DNA of 64,000 bases, from NCBI GenBank assembly GCA_022539475.1, contig VCMS01000171.1:62001-126000 (forward strand), read 5' to 3'. Below the pieces are notes generated by a model. That model was not told where the DNA came from and searched no databases. It worked only from the letters and a program-made list of their open reading frames with translations. The stretch comes from Gracilaria domingensis (Eukaryota > Rhodophyta > Florideophyceae > Gracilariales > Gracilariaceae). Position 1 is the first letter of the stretch; every line of letters starts with the position of its first letter. Below are positions 53,895 through 64,000 of this stretch, piece by piece. A program made the position numbers and the translations under genes.

Positions 53895-54195
53895 GCGTGG
53901 GCGTGGGGGGGGGGTCGGTTGTGTTAGGGTGGCTACCCTAACACAACCGGACCCCCCCGTCCGCGGGCACGTTTTGGCCGGTTTTCTAAAAAATGTGCTT
54001 TTTTATGCCTGCGGGCGGGGGGGGGTCGGTCGTGTTAGGGTAGGTACCCTAACACGACCGGACCCCCCCGCCCGCGGGCACGTTTTGGCCGATTTTTTGA
54101 AAAATGTGCGATTTTATGCCCGCGGGCGGGGGGTCCGGTCGTGTTAGGGTACCTACCCTAACACGACCGACCCCCCCCACCCGCGGGCACGTTTT
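53895..54195. repeat. Three tandem hairpin repeats with TTAGGG/CCCTAA cores
   Basis: Period ~108 bases. Each unit has a palindrome of the form GGTCGGTCGTGTTAGGGTA-GG-TACCCTAACACGACCGGACC (at ~53911-53955, ~54020-54066, ~54130-54174), bordered by runs of 7-10 G and C. Between them, cccgcgggca...tgcccgcggg forms a second alternating stem. Copy 2 has the same array at ~61890-62165. It lies ~0.5 kb upstream of the lectin gene. Confidence 0.85.
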
Positions 54196-54651
54196 CCCTC
54201 ATTCTGGTACGTCCACAAGACCTCCTGAAACCACCATGCACGCAAGGCCAGCCAAAAGTAGGCATGCTGTTGAGCTGAAGCGCTCGTGACGCGCGCGAGG
54301 TGGCGCTTCCGGCGCGGCGCATCTCACGGCGCGCGGCTGTCTGCGTGCAGAGATGTGCGTCGTCGATGGTGACGTGGCGGCCACGCCTTCCATGTGCATG
54401 TGCGCGCTTCAGTCATTTTATGCGCGCTGACGTGCAGATACATTGCTAAGGCTGCCTTGCGCCGCTCCACCCCGCGTGCACTATACGCTGGGGATCGTGC
54501 CGTTGCCCGCATCACTGGCCCTGCATAATAACCGCCGAACCAGCCCCTCCAGATTCGCTCACCGACCTCGCCTTCCACTCCCGAACTTTATCGCGCGCCG
54601 CCACGTTCACGTCGCGCATACCGCGTGAGTCGTACGTCGACTGCCGGCATG

Positions 54652-55755
54652 GCCGATTGCGTGCTGCTAACGCCAGCTGCCGAGCCCTCGGCGTTGCCGT
54701 CGTGTCTTTGATGACAGCAGCAAAACCCGCTATTCAGTTTTCTCTAATGGCAGCGGGGCCCTGACCTCGTCCTTTCGGCACCGAACGAGGGCCCATCGCC
54801 GCGGTGACGCCGTCCTCGCGGGTTTCAGCTGGGGCAGACAAGATCATAGCGCAGCGCACCGTCCGGAGTGGTCCTACTCATGTCGGCGAGCGTCAAATAA
54901 AGCGCTTGTTTACCAAAGACATTGCACGGATACGTGCAAACTCAACGGCTACTTCGGACGTGGATTGGATACGTCGCGATTCGCAATGACCGCCATGAGG
55001 ACTCTTCTTTTGTGGATGCCGAGTAGGCTATGCCATGGTATTGCGCACTACATTTGTGGGCTTGGCATCATTAATGACACCTTTTCCAACTCTCGAAACG
55101 CGAATGTTGGGCACCATTATGTACGTGTTAATGTGCGGACGGAACAAGTAACAAATGAAGCCTGACAGATGGAGCGATACAGAGCTTTCCGAGGGCTGCT
55201 CGCTTGAGATGAACCTACTCCGATTCGCGTGTAGTCCACTCTCGGATGCAAATTTCCGTGGGCGTCGCTTCTGGAACCCGCGCTCCAAAGCTGCAAATGC
55301 TTCAGGTATTGGTGTGCGGGCCCTTCTCTGTGGTGGCTACCTCGCACTCACTGTGAGACGGCGTTTCTTGGCCAATCATGAGGTCCGACGCGTCTCATTC
55401 ATGAATTCGCTCAGATTCCGACATTATCAATCCGACTATATCGCAGCAGGTATGGCGGTTCTGCTTTCCGGAACTACGGAACCGACACCGGGTCTGATGC
55501 AGCAACAAGCAGCGAAACAGCACAACACAGCAGCAAGCGGATAAAATTCGCGCGCTACGTGCGACCGGGCTTCAATGGTAGCTCCAGTGGTAGCATGCGC
55601 ATCGCCCTGCTACCGATCACCTCATCGCAACGCATTGAATCTGCGTGGCGCATGCACGCAGAGAGGCGCCAACTCGTCGAATTCAGCTCTTCGGACCTGA
55701 TGGTGGTAGAGGTGGTACAGACTCTATGAGTTCATTTTCAAGGCTCGGCGACGAG
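54652..55755 (+). pseudogene. L-type lectin gene, copy 1, frame-broken and cut by gap
   Basis: Homologous to the lectin at 62640-64000 but more damaged in reading frame. Recognisable pieces include FVGLGIIND-like sequence around 55050 and LANHEV near 55370. Many single-base differences from copy 2 are indels, in a part of the assembly that looks unpolished, so whether the gene is truly broken cannot be decided. Runs into the N gap at 55756. Confidence 0.6.
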
Positions 55756-56536
55756 NNNNNNNNNNNNNNNNNNNNNNNNNNNNNNNNNNNNNNNNNNNNN
55801 NNNNNNNNNNNNNNNNNNNNNNNNNNNNNNNNNNNNNNNNNNNNNNNNNNNNNNNNNNNNNNNNNNNNNNNNNNNNNNNNNNNNNNNNNNNNNNNNNNNN
55901 NNNNNNNNNNNNNNNNNNNNNNNNNNNNNNNNNNNNNNNNNNNNNNNNNNNNNNNNNNNNNNNNNNNNNNNNNNNNNNNNNNNNNNNNNNNNNNNNNNNN
56001 NNNNNNNNNNNNNNNNNNNNNNNNNNNNNNNNNNNNNNNNNNNNNNNNNNNNNNNNNNNNNNNNNNNNNNNNNNNNNNNNNNNNNNNNNNNNNNNNNNNN
56101 NNNNNNNNNNNNNNNNNNNNNNNNNNNNNNNNNNNNNNNNNNNNNNNNNNNNNNNNNNNNNNNNNNNNNNNNNNNNNNNNNNNNNNNNNNNNNNNNNNNN
56201 NNNNNNNNNNNNNNNNNNNNNNNNNNNNNNNNNNNNNNNNNNNNNNNNNNNNNNNNNNNNNNNNNNNNNNNNNNNNNNNNNNNNNNNNNNNNNNNNNNNN
56301 NNNNNNNNNNNNNNNNNNNNNNNNNNNNNNNNNNNNNNNNNNNNNNNNNNNNNNNNNNNNNNNNNNNNNNNNNNNNNNNNNNNNNNNNNNNNNNNNNNNN
56401 NNNNNNNNNNNNNNNNNNNNNNNNNNNNNNNNNNNNNNNNNNNNNNNNNNNNNNNNNNNNNNNNNNNNNNNNNNNNNNNNNNNNNNNNNNNNNNNNNNNN
56501 NNNNNNNNNNNNNNNNNNNNNNNNNNNNNNNNNNNN
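55756..56536. other. Assembly gap (781 N)
   Basis: Run of N. By comparison with copy 2, the gap should contain the lectin's 3' part and the left end of the second unit. All open frames drawn across it are meaningless. Confidence 1.
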
Positions 56537-58147
56537 GCATGGAATACTTGCTGCTCGTACAGATTGATGTCTATATGACAATCATTACTGTTTTATTTGC
56601 GTAATCTATTCTTCTATCTTTACCGCTTTTGCTAACCACTTACTTCGCTATATTCATGTACATTCCCCATGATGAAGCGGGTGTCAGGCCGCTATTCTTG
56701 CTGTAGATGCCGCAGAGGGCACCTGCACCAAATTTGCGGTATCGGTTAGAACCACATACGCACTCCGAGAGGATGAGGCGCGAAGCGCCTCAATCCTCTC
56801 CGTTCCTCATGTAGGCGAACCATGGCCAGATGCATGGTTTCCCTACTTGAAGGAACCTGCACCTGTAACTGCGTGAGCTACGTTACGCATCAAAAGCTCA
56901 TTACCCTGTATACGCAAGGCAGAAAGTATCCATAAGTTAGTCATATTCCTCCGGTTGGATGCATTTGAAATGCGATGGAACGCTGACCATTGATAAACTA
57001 AACAGAAACGTTGCGCTAGAAAATTCAGGCGACCTAGTAAGCCCGCAATAGGAAGAAGAAGAAGGAAAGGAATCGTAGTATTACCAGCAATTCCATAATC
57101 GTAAACGCGAAAGGTGTTTCTTTTTTTTTTTTTCTCGAAGCCGAGAACTCCGAGCAACGACACCAAGAATGCCCCCCCCCCACACCCACCCCCCCCCCCC
57201 CCCCCCCCCCCCCCCCACCCCCCCCACCCCCCCCCCAATGCGCAAAACATACCGCAATTCCCCCTAAAAACGTGCAACTGCAACTCGTGAGCCAACGTCC
57301 GCCCATTTCAAAAGTCATTTACTGTATTACGTAAGCAGAAAGTATCCATTAAAGTTAGTCAATGCTCCATCTGGATACATTTGAAATGCGATGGAACGTA
57401 CCAGTTGATAATGCAAAACAGAAAACGGTTGCCGCTAGAAAAGACGACGCGACCTTGTTTTAAATTCGCAAAAGAAGAAGAGAATGAAAAGGGCATCGGG
57501 TTAGGATTACCCAGCAATCCATTCATCGTAAAACGCGAAAGGTGTCGAAGCCCGAGACTCACAAGCAACGACCACCAATGACATGGCCCATGCAGCTCAC
57601 AAACTCACACATGACCCGGCCCAAGACATCCCGACTGCGAAACAGAAAATCGCAGCCATGTACCCAACGACAGCTCACCAGAATCGCCTATCCGAACCCC
57701 AGTGAGGCAGGAAACGACAATTCCATTTCCTCTTTCAAGGATCAAGTTAGTCATTGCTCGTTGGCATACCATTTGAAATGCCCGACTGCGAAACGATACC
57801 ATTGATAAAGCAAACAGCAAACGATGCCGCTAGAGAAGTCGAGGGACCATAGTAACTCGCGAAATAACCCCAAAGCTTATTTCCGGCCGTTGTACATGTC
57901 GCAGACGCGCGAATAGGACGTGGTGAGGATTGTAGTTTTAGAACAAAGATAACGTAGGAAGCAATATGGAAGCACTTACGAAAAAAGATTTGCACGCGAA
58001 AGACTGCACGGAATACATCCGTGAGATATGGATGATGTCCGCTTTATGGAGGCGTCCATTAGGCGACATGAAGCGTACCTCATTCTCTTCCCCGCACTCT
58101 ACTTCGTAGCGAGTGCGAGGGCGGAGAAAGGTACGACGGAGCGCCGC

Positions 58148-58226
58148 TCGTGATCCGTGCCATCCACATCCTCGCGTTCTACTCCGGCGGAGTAGAACGC
58201 GAGGATGTGGATGGCACGGATCACGA
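58148..58226. repeat. Perfect 79-bp palindrome, copy 2
   Basis: Identical to 50150-50228. Confidence 0.9.
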
Positions 58227-58559
58227 CGGTAACGATAGGTCGGACGGCGGAGGCGCGGCGCGGCGGCGGAGGGAAGAGATTTATTTTTCTGTGCGAGATT
58301 GGACACGGTGTACAGCGTACAACGTTGCGAAACCTCAGGTTTATAACCAGTGGTAGATAATACGAGAAGTACACCCTTGTGTTGAGGTCGACGTGTACCT
58401 ACGTTCCTTTTTGAACGAAAGCACGTGATTTAAACTCAAATTATATTCTCCATTCTCAGCTTGACGTCGATCTTGACTGTCCGCCTGACCTCCTTCTCCC
58501 CTCAATGACCTTCTTTTGCCGTCTTTGTCGTCGTTTCTCCTTCATTTCTTCTTCCCATG

Positions 58560-60460
58560 ATCTACTACTGTACACATAAGAAGCGTGGGTGCCCGTTCGT
58601 TACTCGCCGAGGAGTGCTATCTCTTCCAACAGCATGTTAACCGTTGCCCGTTTCGTCTGAAAGCAGCGCTGGAAGATGAAAATAGGCGGCCCATTCGGAG
58701 AAGCAAGCGTCTCAAGCTTTCCGCGCCCGCGCCCGCATCTTCCGAAACGGTCACTGCCCCTTGTCGCCTTCCCGAGCCTCCGGTGTCCGAGACAGCGTTG
58801 ACCCCACTCCGTGCGCCCCTCTCATTCCGGACACTTCGCATTGTGTTTCTCCTTCCCCGGGTCCCAGCGGCATTAGAGCCAGAACACGGAAGCAGTCCAC
58901 GCCCAGTGCCTTCTGAGGAGGCCCTCGGTGATTTGCATATGGATTATCTCACGGTTTGTCTGGCTTCAGTAGCTTCCAACCTTGGTCATCGTGAATCAGA
59001 CGAGCTAATTGGGCTACTTCGGACCCGCGATTCTCGCAAAAGCGATTCAACGAGACCATAACAAGTTCTAAGCGCTGTACAGAACTGGAAGAACGCCATT
59101 TTCGAACGATACGCCTCAAAGACGGTTTCAATCGAAGAACTGTCTCGCCAGAAGGATGTAAGTTCAGCGCCACCCTCTACACGAGAGACCCCCGTTCAGA
59201 CACTTTGAAACAGCTCCAGTTGGCTAACAACGAAAACACATTCTTCCACCCTATACCTCAGACCCACTCCACGAAAATATCTCACCCCATGTTGGCTCTC
59301 TCGCAAGAGACGCCACCTCGAAACTTAAGGAAATGGTCATGCGCTCTTTGGATAGTAGAATAGTGTGGTACTTCAAGAAATAAGTTACCAGTGAATCTTT
59401 CGTAGGTATTCTGCATGTATACACCGATAAGTCTTCAACAACTCTAAAGCAAACATCGGTTACCGCCTGTACTCTTCACCTCATATTTCTCAACTTCTCC
59501 GACGAGCTACCCGTAAGCGCAACCGTGATGACCTCACAGTAGTGGCATACTTTCCTACAACACTGGTACAGGTTTTCGCATCTGAAGCAGACGCAATGCC
59601 ATTCGTTTCTAGCAAGTCTCTACGCGATTCCAGGATGCACATCCTTCAAGAATCTCTTCGTCAAGTCCTGTAGCAAATTATACATCTAATGCAGAAAGGT
59701 TTTCAGTTCATCGGCGAAGACAAACTAAGTCGAGTTTGCCATCCTCAGCAAGTTTTTGTGCGGATATTCTGAGGCTAAGGTACATTCTGTCTACTCTTCA
59801 TAGGAGCCAAACGGAAAGCCCTTGTCATAGATGCAAAGCCCCTCCTCATCTTTAGGCGGTAATGTTCTTACGTCATTCACTGGACTCTCCCAAAACCACA
59901 CTAAAAGCGTCAGAAAGACATACTCAGTTATTCTCGAATATGCAAAGAAAGGCGAAGGAGAAAGAAACTTACGTCGTACAAGGGAGACGAGATCCAAGTC
60001 GGATATTTTCATGCGTTCCAATTCCATATCTCTCATTCTCTCGTCCATCAAAATCGCCTTGACCGTAAGATTCATCCAGGGGTTATTTCTATGCAGTCTG
60101 TTCGAAACAAGGAGAGCTCGCTTCGAACAGTTACGCAACTTGCATCTCGGCATATTGAAACTGATTAATATTCCAGAAATCGAGAGACTGTAGTCAGAGA
60201 CCCTAAGCACTGCAATAGAATCATCATGTTTCTATTGCAGTGCTTAGAGCGGATGATCCGCGTCACGTTCATTTCGAACGATACGTACTCAAATCCAGAA
60301 CTTTACAAACGCAAATCTATCTTCCATGCAATGCAACTTTTCTGTCAGAAGTTTGCCTTTAGATTTGTCCACGACGAAGAAAGGCAGGTTACTGAATGGA
60401 ACCTTCACCAAGGCAGATCTCCTTTGAATGATGGAGGCCAAAGCATACAAAGACATTGAC
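58560..60460 (+). mobile_element. Plavaka-like transposase, copy 2
   Basis: Same gene as at 50559 with ~99% similarity but with several one-base indels, which shift the frame around 58625, 58790, 59020 and 59510. The zinc finger, the VYTDKSS block and the PCHRC-equivalent region are recognisable. Confidence 0.6.
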
Positions 60461-61889
60461 ATATTTTTCCTTTCATGATGGAATTCTTTGAAATCTGATG
60501 GGCGAGCGGCAGGACACGGCCCCAATCAGAAAAATTTTCTCTCAGTACTCGGACGTTGCTTGGAATAATTATAGGGTGCATTAGTGGGCCATGATGTAAT
60601 GAAAGCTCTATTTCGTCTCTTCGGTGGCAGATTGAAGCCTCCAAATGCTGCCCGACAACGTATTCGCAGCAATTCATAGCTCTGGAAGTGGAACTCTGAA
60701 GTTTTATAACGGCTCTTAACAGAAGAAGAACTAACACCTTTGGCAGCATTTTACGGTATCTCCACGACACGTCGATTTATATCTTCTCTTGTATTGTTGC
60801 TGACGGGCCTTGTTACCGAGAGGCGAAGCGATAGGAGTTCAATATTGGAACTATTGTCATGTGCTACAAGCCCAAGCATGCCGGGCTGAAGGGTTTTCAT
60901 AACTACCATATGTTTTGCTTTCAACTACCACTCTGGTTGCGTTTTTCTTCCATAGATTTTTATACTGAATGAATTTAGCATATAGGAGCTGCTACAGCCC
61001 CCGTTCTCTAAACCTGTAAGGATCATGTAGTAGTTAGCTGATCAAAACTCCATTTGGTTCTTTTAGTGTTCCGCAGAGAAATCCACTACCACTATAATTC
61101 AGGGATTCTATGATCGTTGAAGGCCTTCTTTGCTGTTTACCAGCCCGTCAGAACGAACCAATTAAATTTCGATATTAGCGTAAAAAGCCAGAGCCGATGG
61201 GCTCATGCTAGACGATATTACCTCATCTACATCATCGGTGAATTTGTATCTTCACCGAAAACAAGAGTGGCGAGTATTTTAAGTAGCTACCTACTGTCAT
61301 CACTCTGTTTATCTGCAGCTCATCCCGGCGCATTACCACTTTCGTGCGTGAGAGTGTTGAGGCGCTTTCGTAGTTCGTCACCGTGCTGCTCTGAGCAGTG
61401 TAAATAGTGTAGTTTGTCAATAAGTACACAACTTGTAGCAAACACATGGTCGTGAGTTTTTTTTACTAGATGAGCATCATTTGGATACGAAAACTAGTTG
61501 AGTCTTGTCTAATGAATGTATATTGTGCTTGCAACAAAAAAACTGTGAGTAATGCATCAAACTGTGTTTTGGGAGGTTTGGAAACGCTGCAAAACGGTTT
61601 AAAAATTTGTCTGTGAACAGGTGGTTGTAGTGGATTTAGACTTATGCGAGTAATCACTGCGCTCTCGAATTGTGCTTTTTAAGAGCTTATAATACTCGAG
61701 ATATACTCTCATTGATGTATAGCCGGCGTTGTATATACAGCTCTTTTACCTCCCGCCAATCCACGTGGCCAGCAGCGTTCACGTGTTGGCGGGCAGGTGC
61801 ACCGTAATGAGTGCGGGAAGTGTGGAGGAAGGTGTTTTGGGAGGTCTCTGCATGGTGCCAAAATATGGCCAGAACGTGCGCGTGGGCGT

Positions 61890-62165
61890 GGGGGGGGGGG
61901 TCGGTTGGGTTAGGGTGGCTACCCTAACACAACCGGACCCCCCCGTCCGCGGGCACGTTTTGGCCGGTTTTCTAAAAAATGTGCTTTTTATGCCTGCGGG
62001 CGGGGGGGGTCGGTCGTGTTAGGGTAGGTACCCTAACACGACCGGACCCCCCCGCCCGCGGGCACGTTTTTGGCCGATTTTTTGAAAAATGTACGATTTT
62101 ATGCCCGCGGGCGGGGGGGTCCGGTCGTGTTAGGGTACCTACCCTAACACGACCGACCCCATCCA
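61890..62165. repeat. Three tandem hairpin repeats, copy 2
   Basis: Same array as 53895-54195: three GTGTTAGGGT...ACCCTAACAC palindromes at ~108-base spacing, with small changes in G/C run length. Confidence 0.85.
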
Positions 62166-62639
62166 CCCGCGGGCACGTTTTCGCCTCATTCTGGTAGCGT
62201 CCACAGACCTCCTAAAACACACACCGCACGCAACGCTAGCCAAAACGTAGCGCATGCTGTTCGAGCTGAAGCGCCTCGCTGACGCGCGCGAGGGCGCGCA
62301 TTCCCGTGCGCGGCGCACTCCGCGCGCGGCTGTCTCGCCCCGCAGAGCTGTGCGTCGTCGATGTGACGTGGCGCGCGACGCCTTCCAATGTGCGCATGTT
62401 GCGCGCTTCAGTCATTTTATGCGCGCTGTACGTGCAGTACAATTGCGCTAGGCTCCTTAGCGCTCCACCCCCGCGTGCACTTCCGCGTGGGGATCGCTGC
62501 CGTTGCCCGTCATCACTGGCACCCTGCCATACCGCCCGTAAACACGCCCTCCGTTCGCTCACGGACCTCGCTTCCAGCCTCCCGAACTTTCGCGCGCGCC
62601 ACTCGTTCACCGTCGCCGCCATCCCGCCGTGAGTCGTCG

Positions 62640-64000
62640 TCGACGCCGCGTCTCGCGCCGATTTGCGTGCTGCTACTGCTGGCTGCCAGAGCCCTCGCGT
62701 TGCCGTCGCTGCTGTAGTGACAGCAGCAAAACCCGCAGCTATTCCAGTTTCTCTACCTGGGCTCGGGAGGCCCGGACCTCTTCTTTCGGCACCCGAACGA
62801 GGCCCATCGCCGCCGGTGACCCCGTCTCCGACGGGTTTCAGCTGGGCACGACCATGATCACGCGCAGCCGCACCGGTCGCGACGTGGTCCTCATCATGTC
62901 GGCGAGCCAGTCAAATTAAGCGCTGTTCTACAACGACATTGCCACCGATACGCAAAACTTCAACGTCTACTTCGACGTGGAGTTGGATACCGTGCGCGAT
63001 TCGCATGACCCTGCCAATGGTATGGACTTCTTCTTTTTGTGGGACCGCCCGAGGTTAGGCTATGCCATGGGTATTGCGCATACATTTGTGGGGCTTGGCA
63101 TCATTATCGACACCTTTTCCAACTCTCGAACGCGAAATCATTTCGTGGCCCATATGTACGTTTATGTGTCGGACGAAACCAAGCAATGAAAGCCTGACAC
63201 CGATGGCGCGGATACCGAGCTTTTCGAGGGCTGCTCGCTTGAGATGAACCACCCGATTCGCGTGTAAGTCCAGCTGCTCGGTGGCAATCTTCACGTGGGC
63301 GTCGCTATGAACCCACGCGCCCCACAACGCTGGCATACGTGCTTCAAGGTTTGGGGTGTGCAGCTGCCATTCTCTGGTGGTGGCTTCCTCGCACTCCCTG
63401 CTGAGACCGGCCATTTCTTTGCCAATCATGAGGTCCATGACGCCGTCTTAATTCATGAATCCGCTCAGGTTGCCCACACTTATCGATCCGACTACTATTC
63501 GCAGCAGTATGGCGCCGGTTCTGCTTCCGGAACTACGGACCGACCACCGTGGTCTGTGACAGCAACAACAGCGGAAACAGCATCAACAACAGCAGCAGAG
63601 CGATAATTCGCGCGGCTACGTGCCGCCAGCTTTCAATGGTAGCTCCAGTGGTGTAGCAATGACAGCACCGCCCCTGCTCCGCCTCCGCATCGCACCGATC
63701 TGAACCCTACCGCGCGCATGCACCGCAGAGAGGACGCCACTTCGTCGATCTCAGGCTCTTCAGACCTGCAGGTGTACGAGGTGTACAACTCTATGACGTC
63801 CATTTTCAAGGGCCTCGGCGACGAGAATGCGCAAGAAAGAAAGCTTCGACTGGAGGGTGTGCGCCAAATCATTGCGCAACTCATTCGCGAGATGGAGAAA
63901 CAAAAGGGCGACATGTGGCAGTTGGTGGCCGTTTTGAAACCTCTTAAGGCTACTGCAGGCGACTTGTCGCGTGCTTCGGGCAGGTTTTCTAGCCAGTTGC
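62640..64000 (+). CDS. L-type lectin (ERGIC-53/VIP36-like), partial, copy 2
   Basis: Frame breaks prevent a single reading, but the domain is clear. A Leu/Ala-rich signal peptide (ICVLLLLAARALALPSLL) lies near 62660-62715. NVYFDVELDTVRDSHDPANG and MDFFFLWDRPRLG follow, then MGIAHTFVGLGIIIDTFSNS, the counterpart of the GVGIFFDSFDN metal-site strand of LMAN1. Later FFANHEVHDAVLIHES corresponds to the SAATGxLxDxHD strand. Downstream, in another frame, VYEVYNSMTSIFKGLGDENA and RLEGVRQIIAQLIREMEKQK form a coiled stalk as in ERGIC-53. These lectins carry high-mannose glycoproteins between ER and Golgi. The gene runs off the right edge. Indels here look like sequencing error, so the true gene may be intact. 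Confidence 0.7.

Larger units (their letters stand above)
48714..55755 (+). repeat. Large tandem duplication, copy 1
   Basis: Collinear with 56537-64000: 48714 matches 56537, 50559 matches ~58558, and 55742-55755 matches ~63811-63826. The offset grows from 7.82 to 8.07 kb because copy 2 carries many small insertions. Similarity is near-perfect in 58.1-61.9 kb and ragged elsewhere. Confidence 0.9.
56537..64000 (+). repeat. Large tandem duplication, copy 2
   Basis: See copy 1. The first 1.6 kb contains a T16 run (57118-57133), a ~66-base C-rich run (57172-57237) and a one-base indel every few tens of bases relative to copy 1. The middle part (58.1-61.9 kb) is nearly identical to copy 1. The unit continues past the window. 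Confidence 0.9.

Noticed and set aside
53895-54195. Interstitial telomere array
   Set aside because: TTAGGG occurs once per palindrome with its inverse, not as a head-to-tail run.
53895-54195. CRISPR-like array
   Set aside because: Spacers are themselves repeated, only three units, and the sequence is eukaryotic.
55645-56604. Long open frames across the N run
   Set aside because: They consist of undetermined residues; the gap has no coding information.

Overview
The window is a eukaryotic nuclear scaffold with two halves: a gene-dense, almost intron-free left part (about 0.8-18.9 kb) and a right part (about 19-64 kb) made of transposon fossils, a decayed NLR-type gene and a large duplication. 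The mixture of a plastid-type KEA cation/proton antiporter, a plant-like two-half QUA2-type methyltransferase, uninterrupted long reading frames and Ty1/copia, PIF/Harbinger, pogo and Plavaka-like elements suggests a red alga, probably a florideophyte such as Chondrus. That placement is inference from gene content only.

Host genes from left to right: a short XRN-family 5'-3' exoribonuclease (+), a mitochondrial serine hydroxymethyltransferase (-, convergent with XRN), a LINE tail fragment, an ASCC2-like CUE/RGR-rich protein (-), NAD-dependent glycerol-3-phosphate dehydrogenase (+), a plastid KEA-type antiporter (-) divergent from cullin-4 (+) over a 0.4 kb GC-rich shared promoter, and a membrane-anchored QUA2-like methyltransferase (+). 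They are ordinary housekeeping, organelle and wall-metabolism genes with no operon-like logic. Several long frames open at TTG or GTG codons; I placed the starts at the first credible ATG.

From 19 to 48 kb: a frame-broken NB-ARC/WD40 gene bracketed by three copies of a dispersed repeat; a pogo-like transposon; a 5.76 kb element with 0.25 kb terminal inverted repeats (TIRs), a 4-bp target duplication and a transposase of a family I cannot place securely (best guess: distant piggyBac kin), itself carrying a solo LTR with a 5-bp target duplication; a two-gene PIF/Harbinger element (Myb-like gene plus transposase, TIRs, 3-bp target duplication); an old Ty1/copia element of 8.5 kb; a second Harbinger-type gene with a 53-bp intron; and a hAT relic containing a MITE-like insertion.

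From 48.7 kb to the right edge an approximately 8 kb unit is present twice in tandem, separated by a 781-base N gap. Each unit carries short tandem repeats, a perfect 79-bp palindrome, a Plavaka-like transposase, three tandem hairpins built around TTAGGG/CCCTAA, and an L-type lectin (ERGIC-53/VIP36-like) gene. Parts of both copies, and especially 56.5-58.1 kb and the lectin regions, contain dense one-base indels and homopolymer runs typical of unpolished long reads, so lectin frame breaks there are probably sequencing errors.
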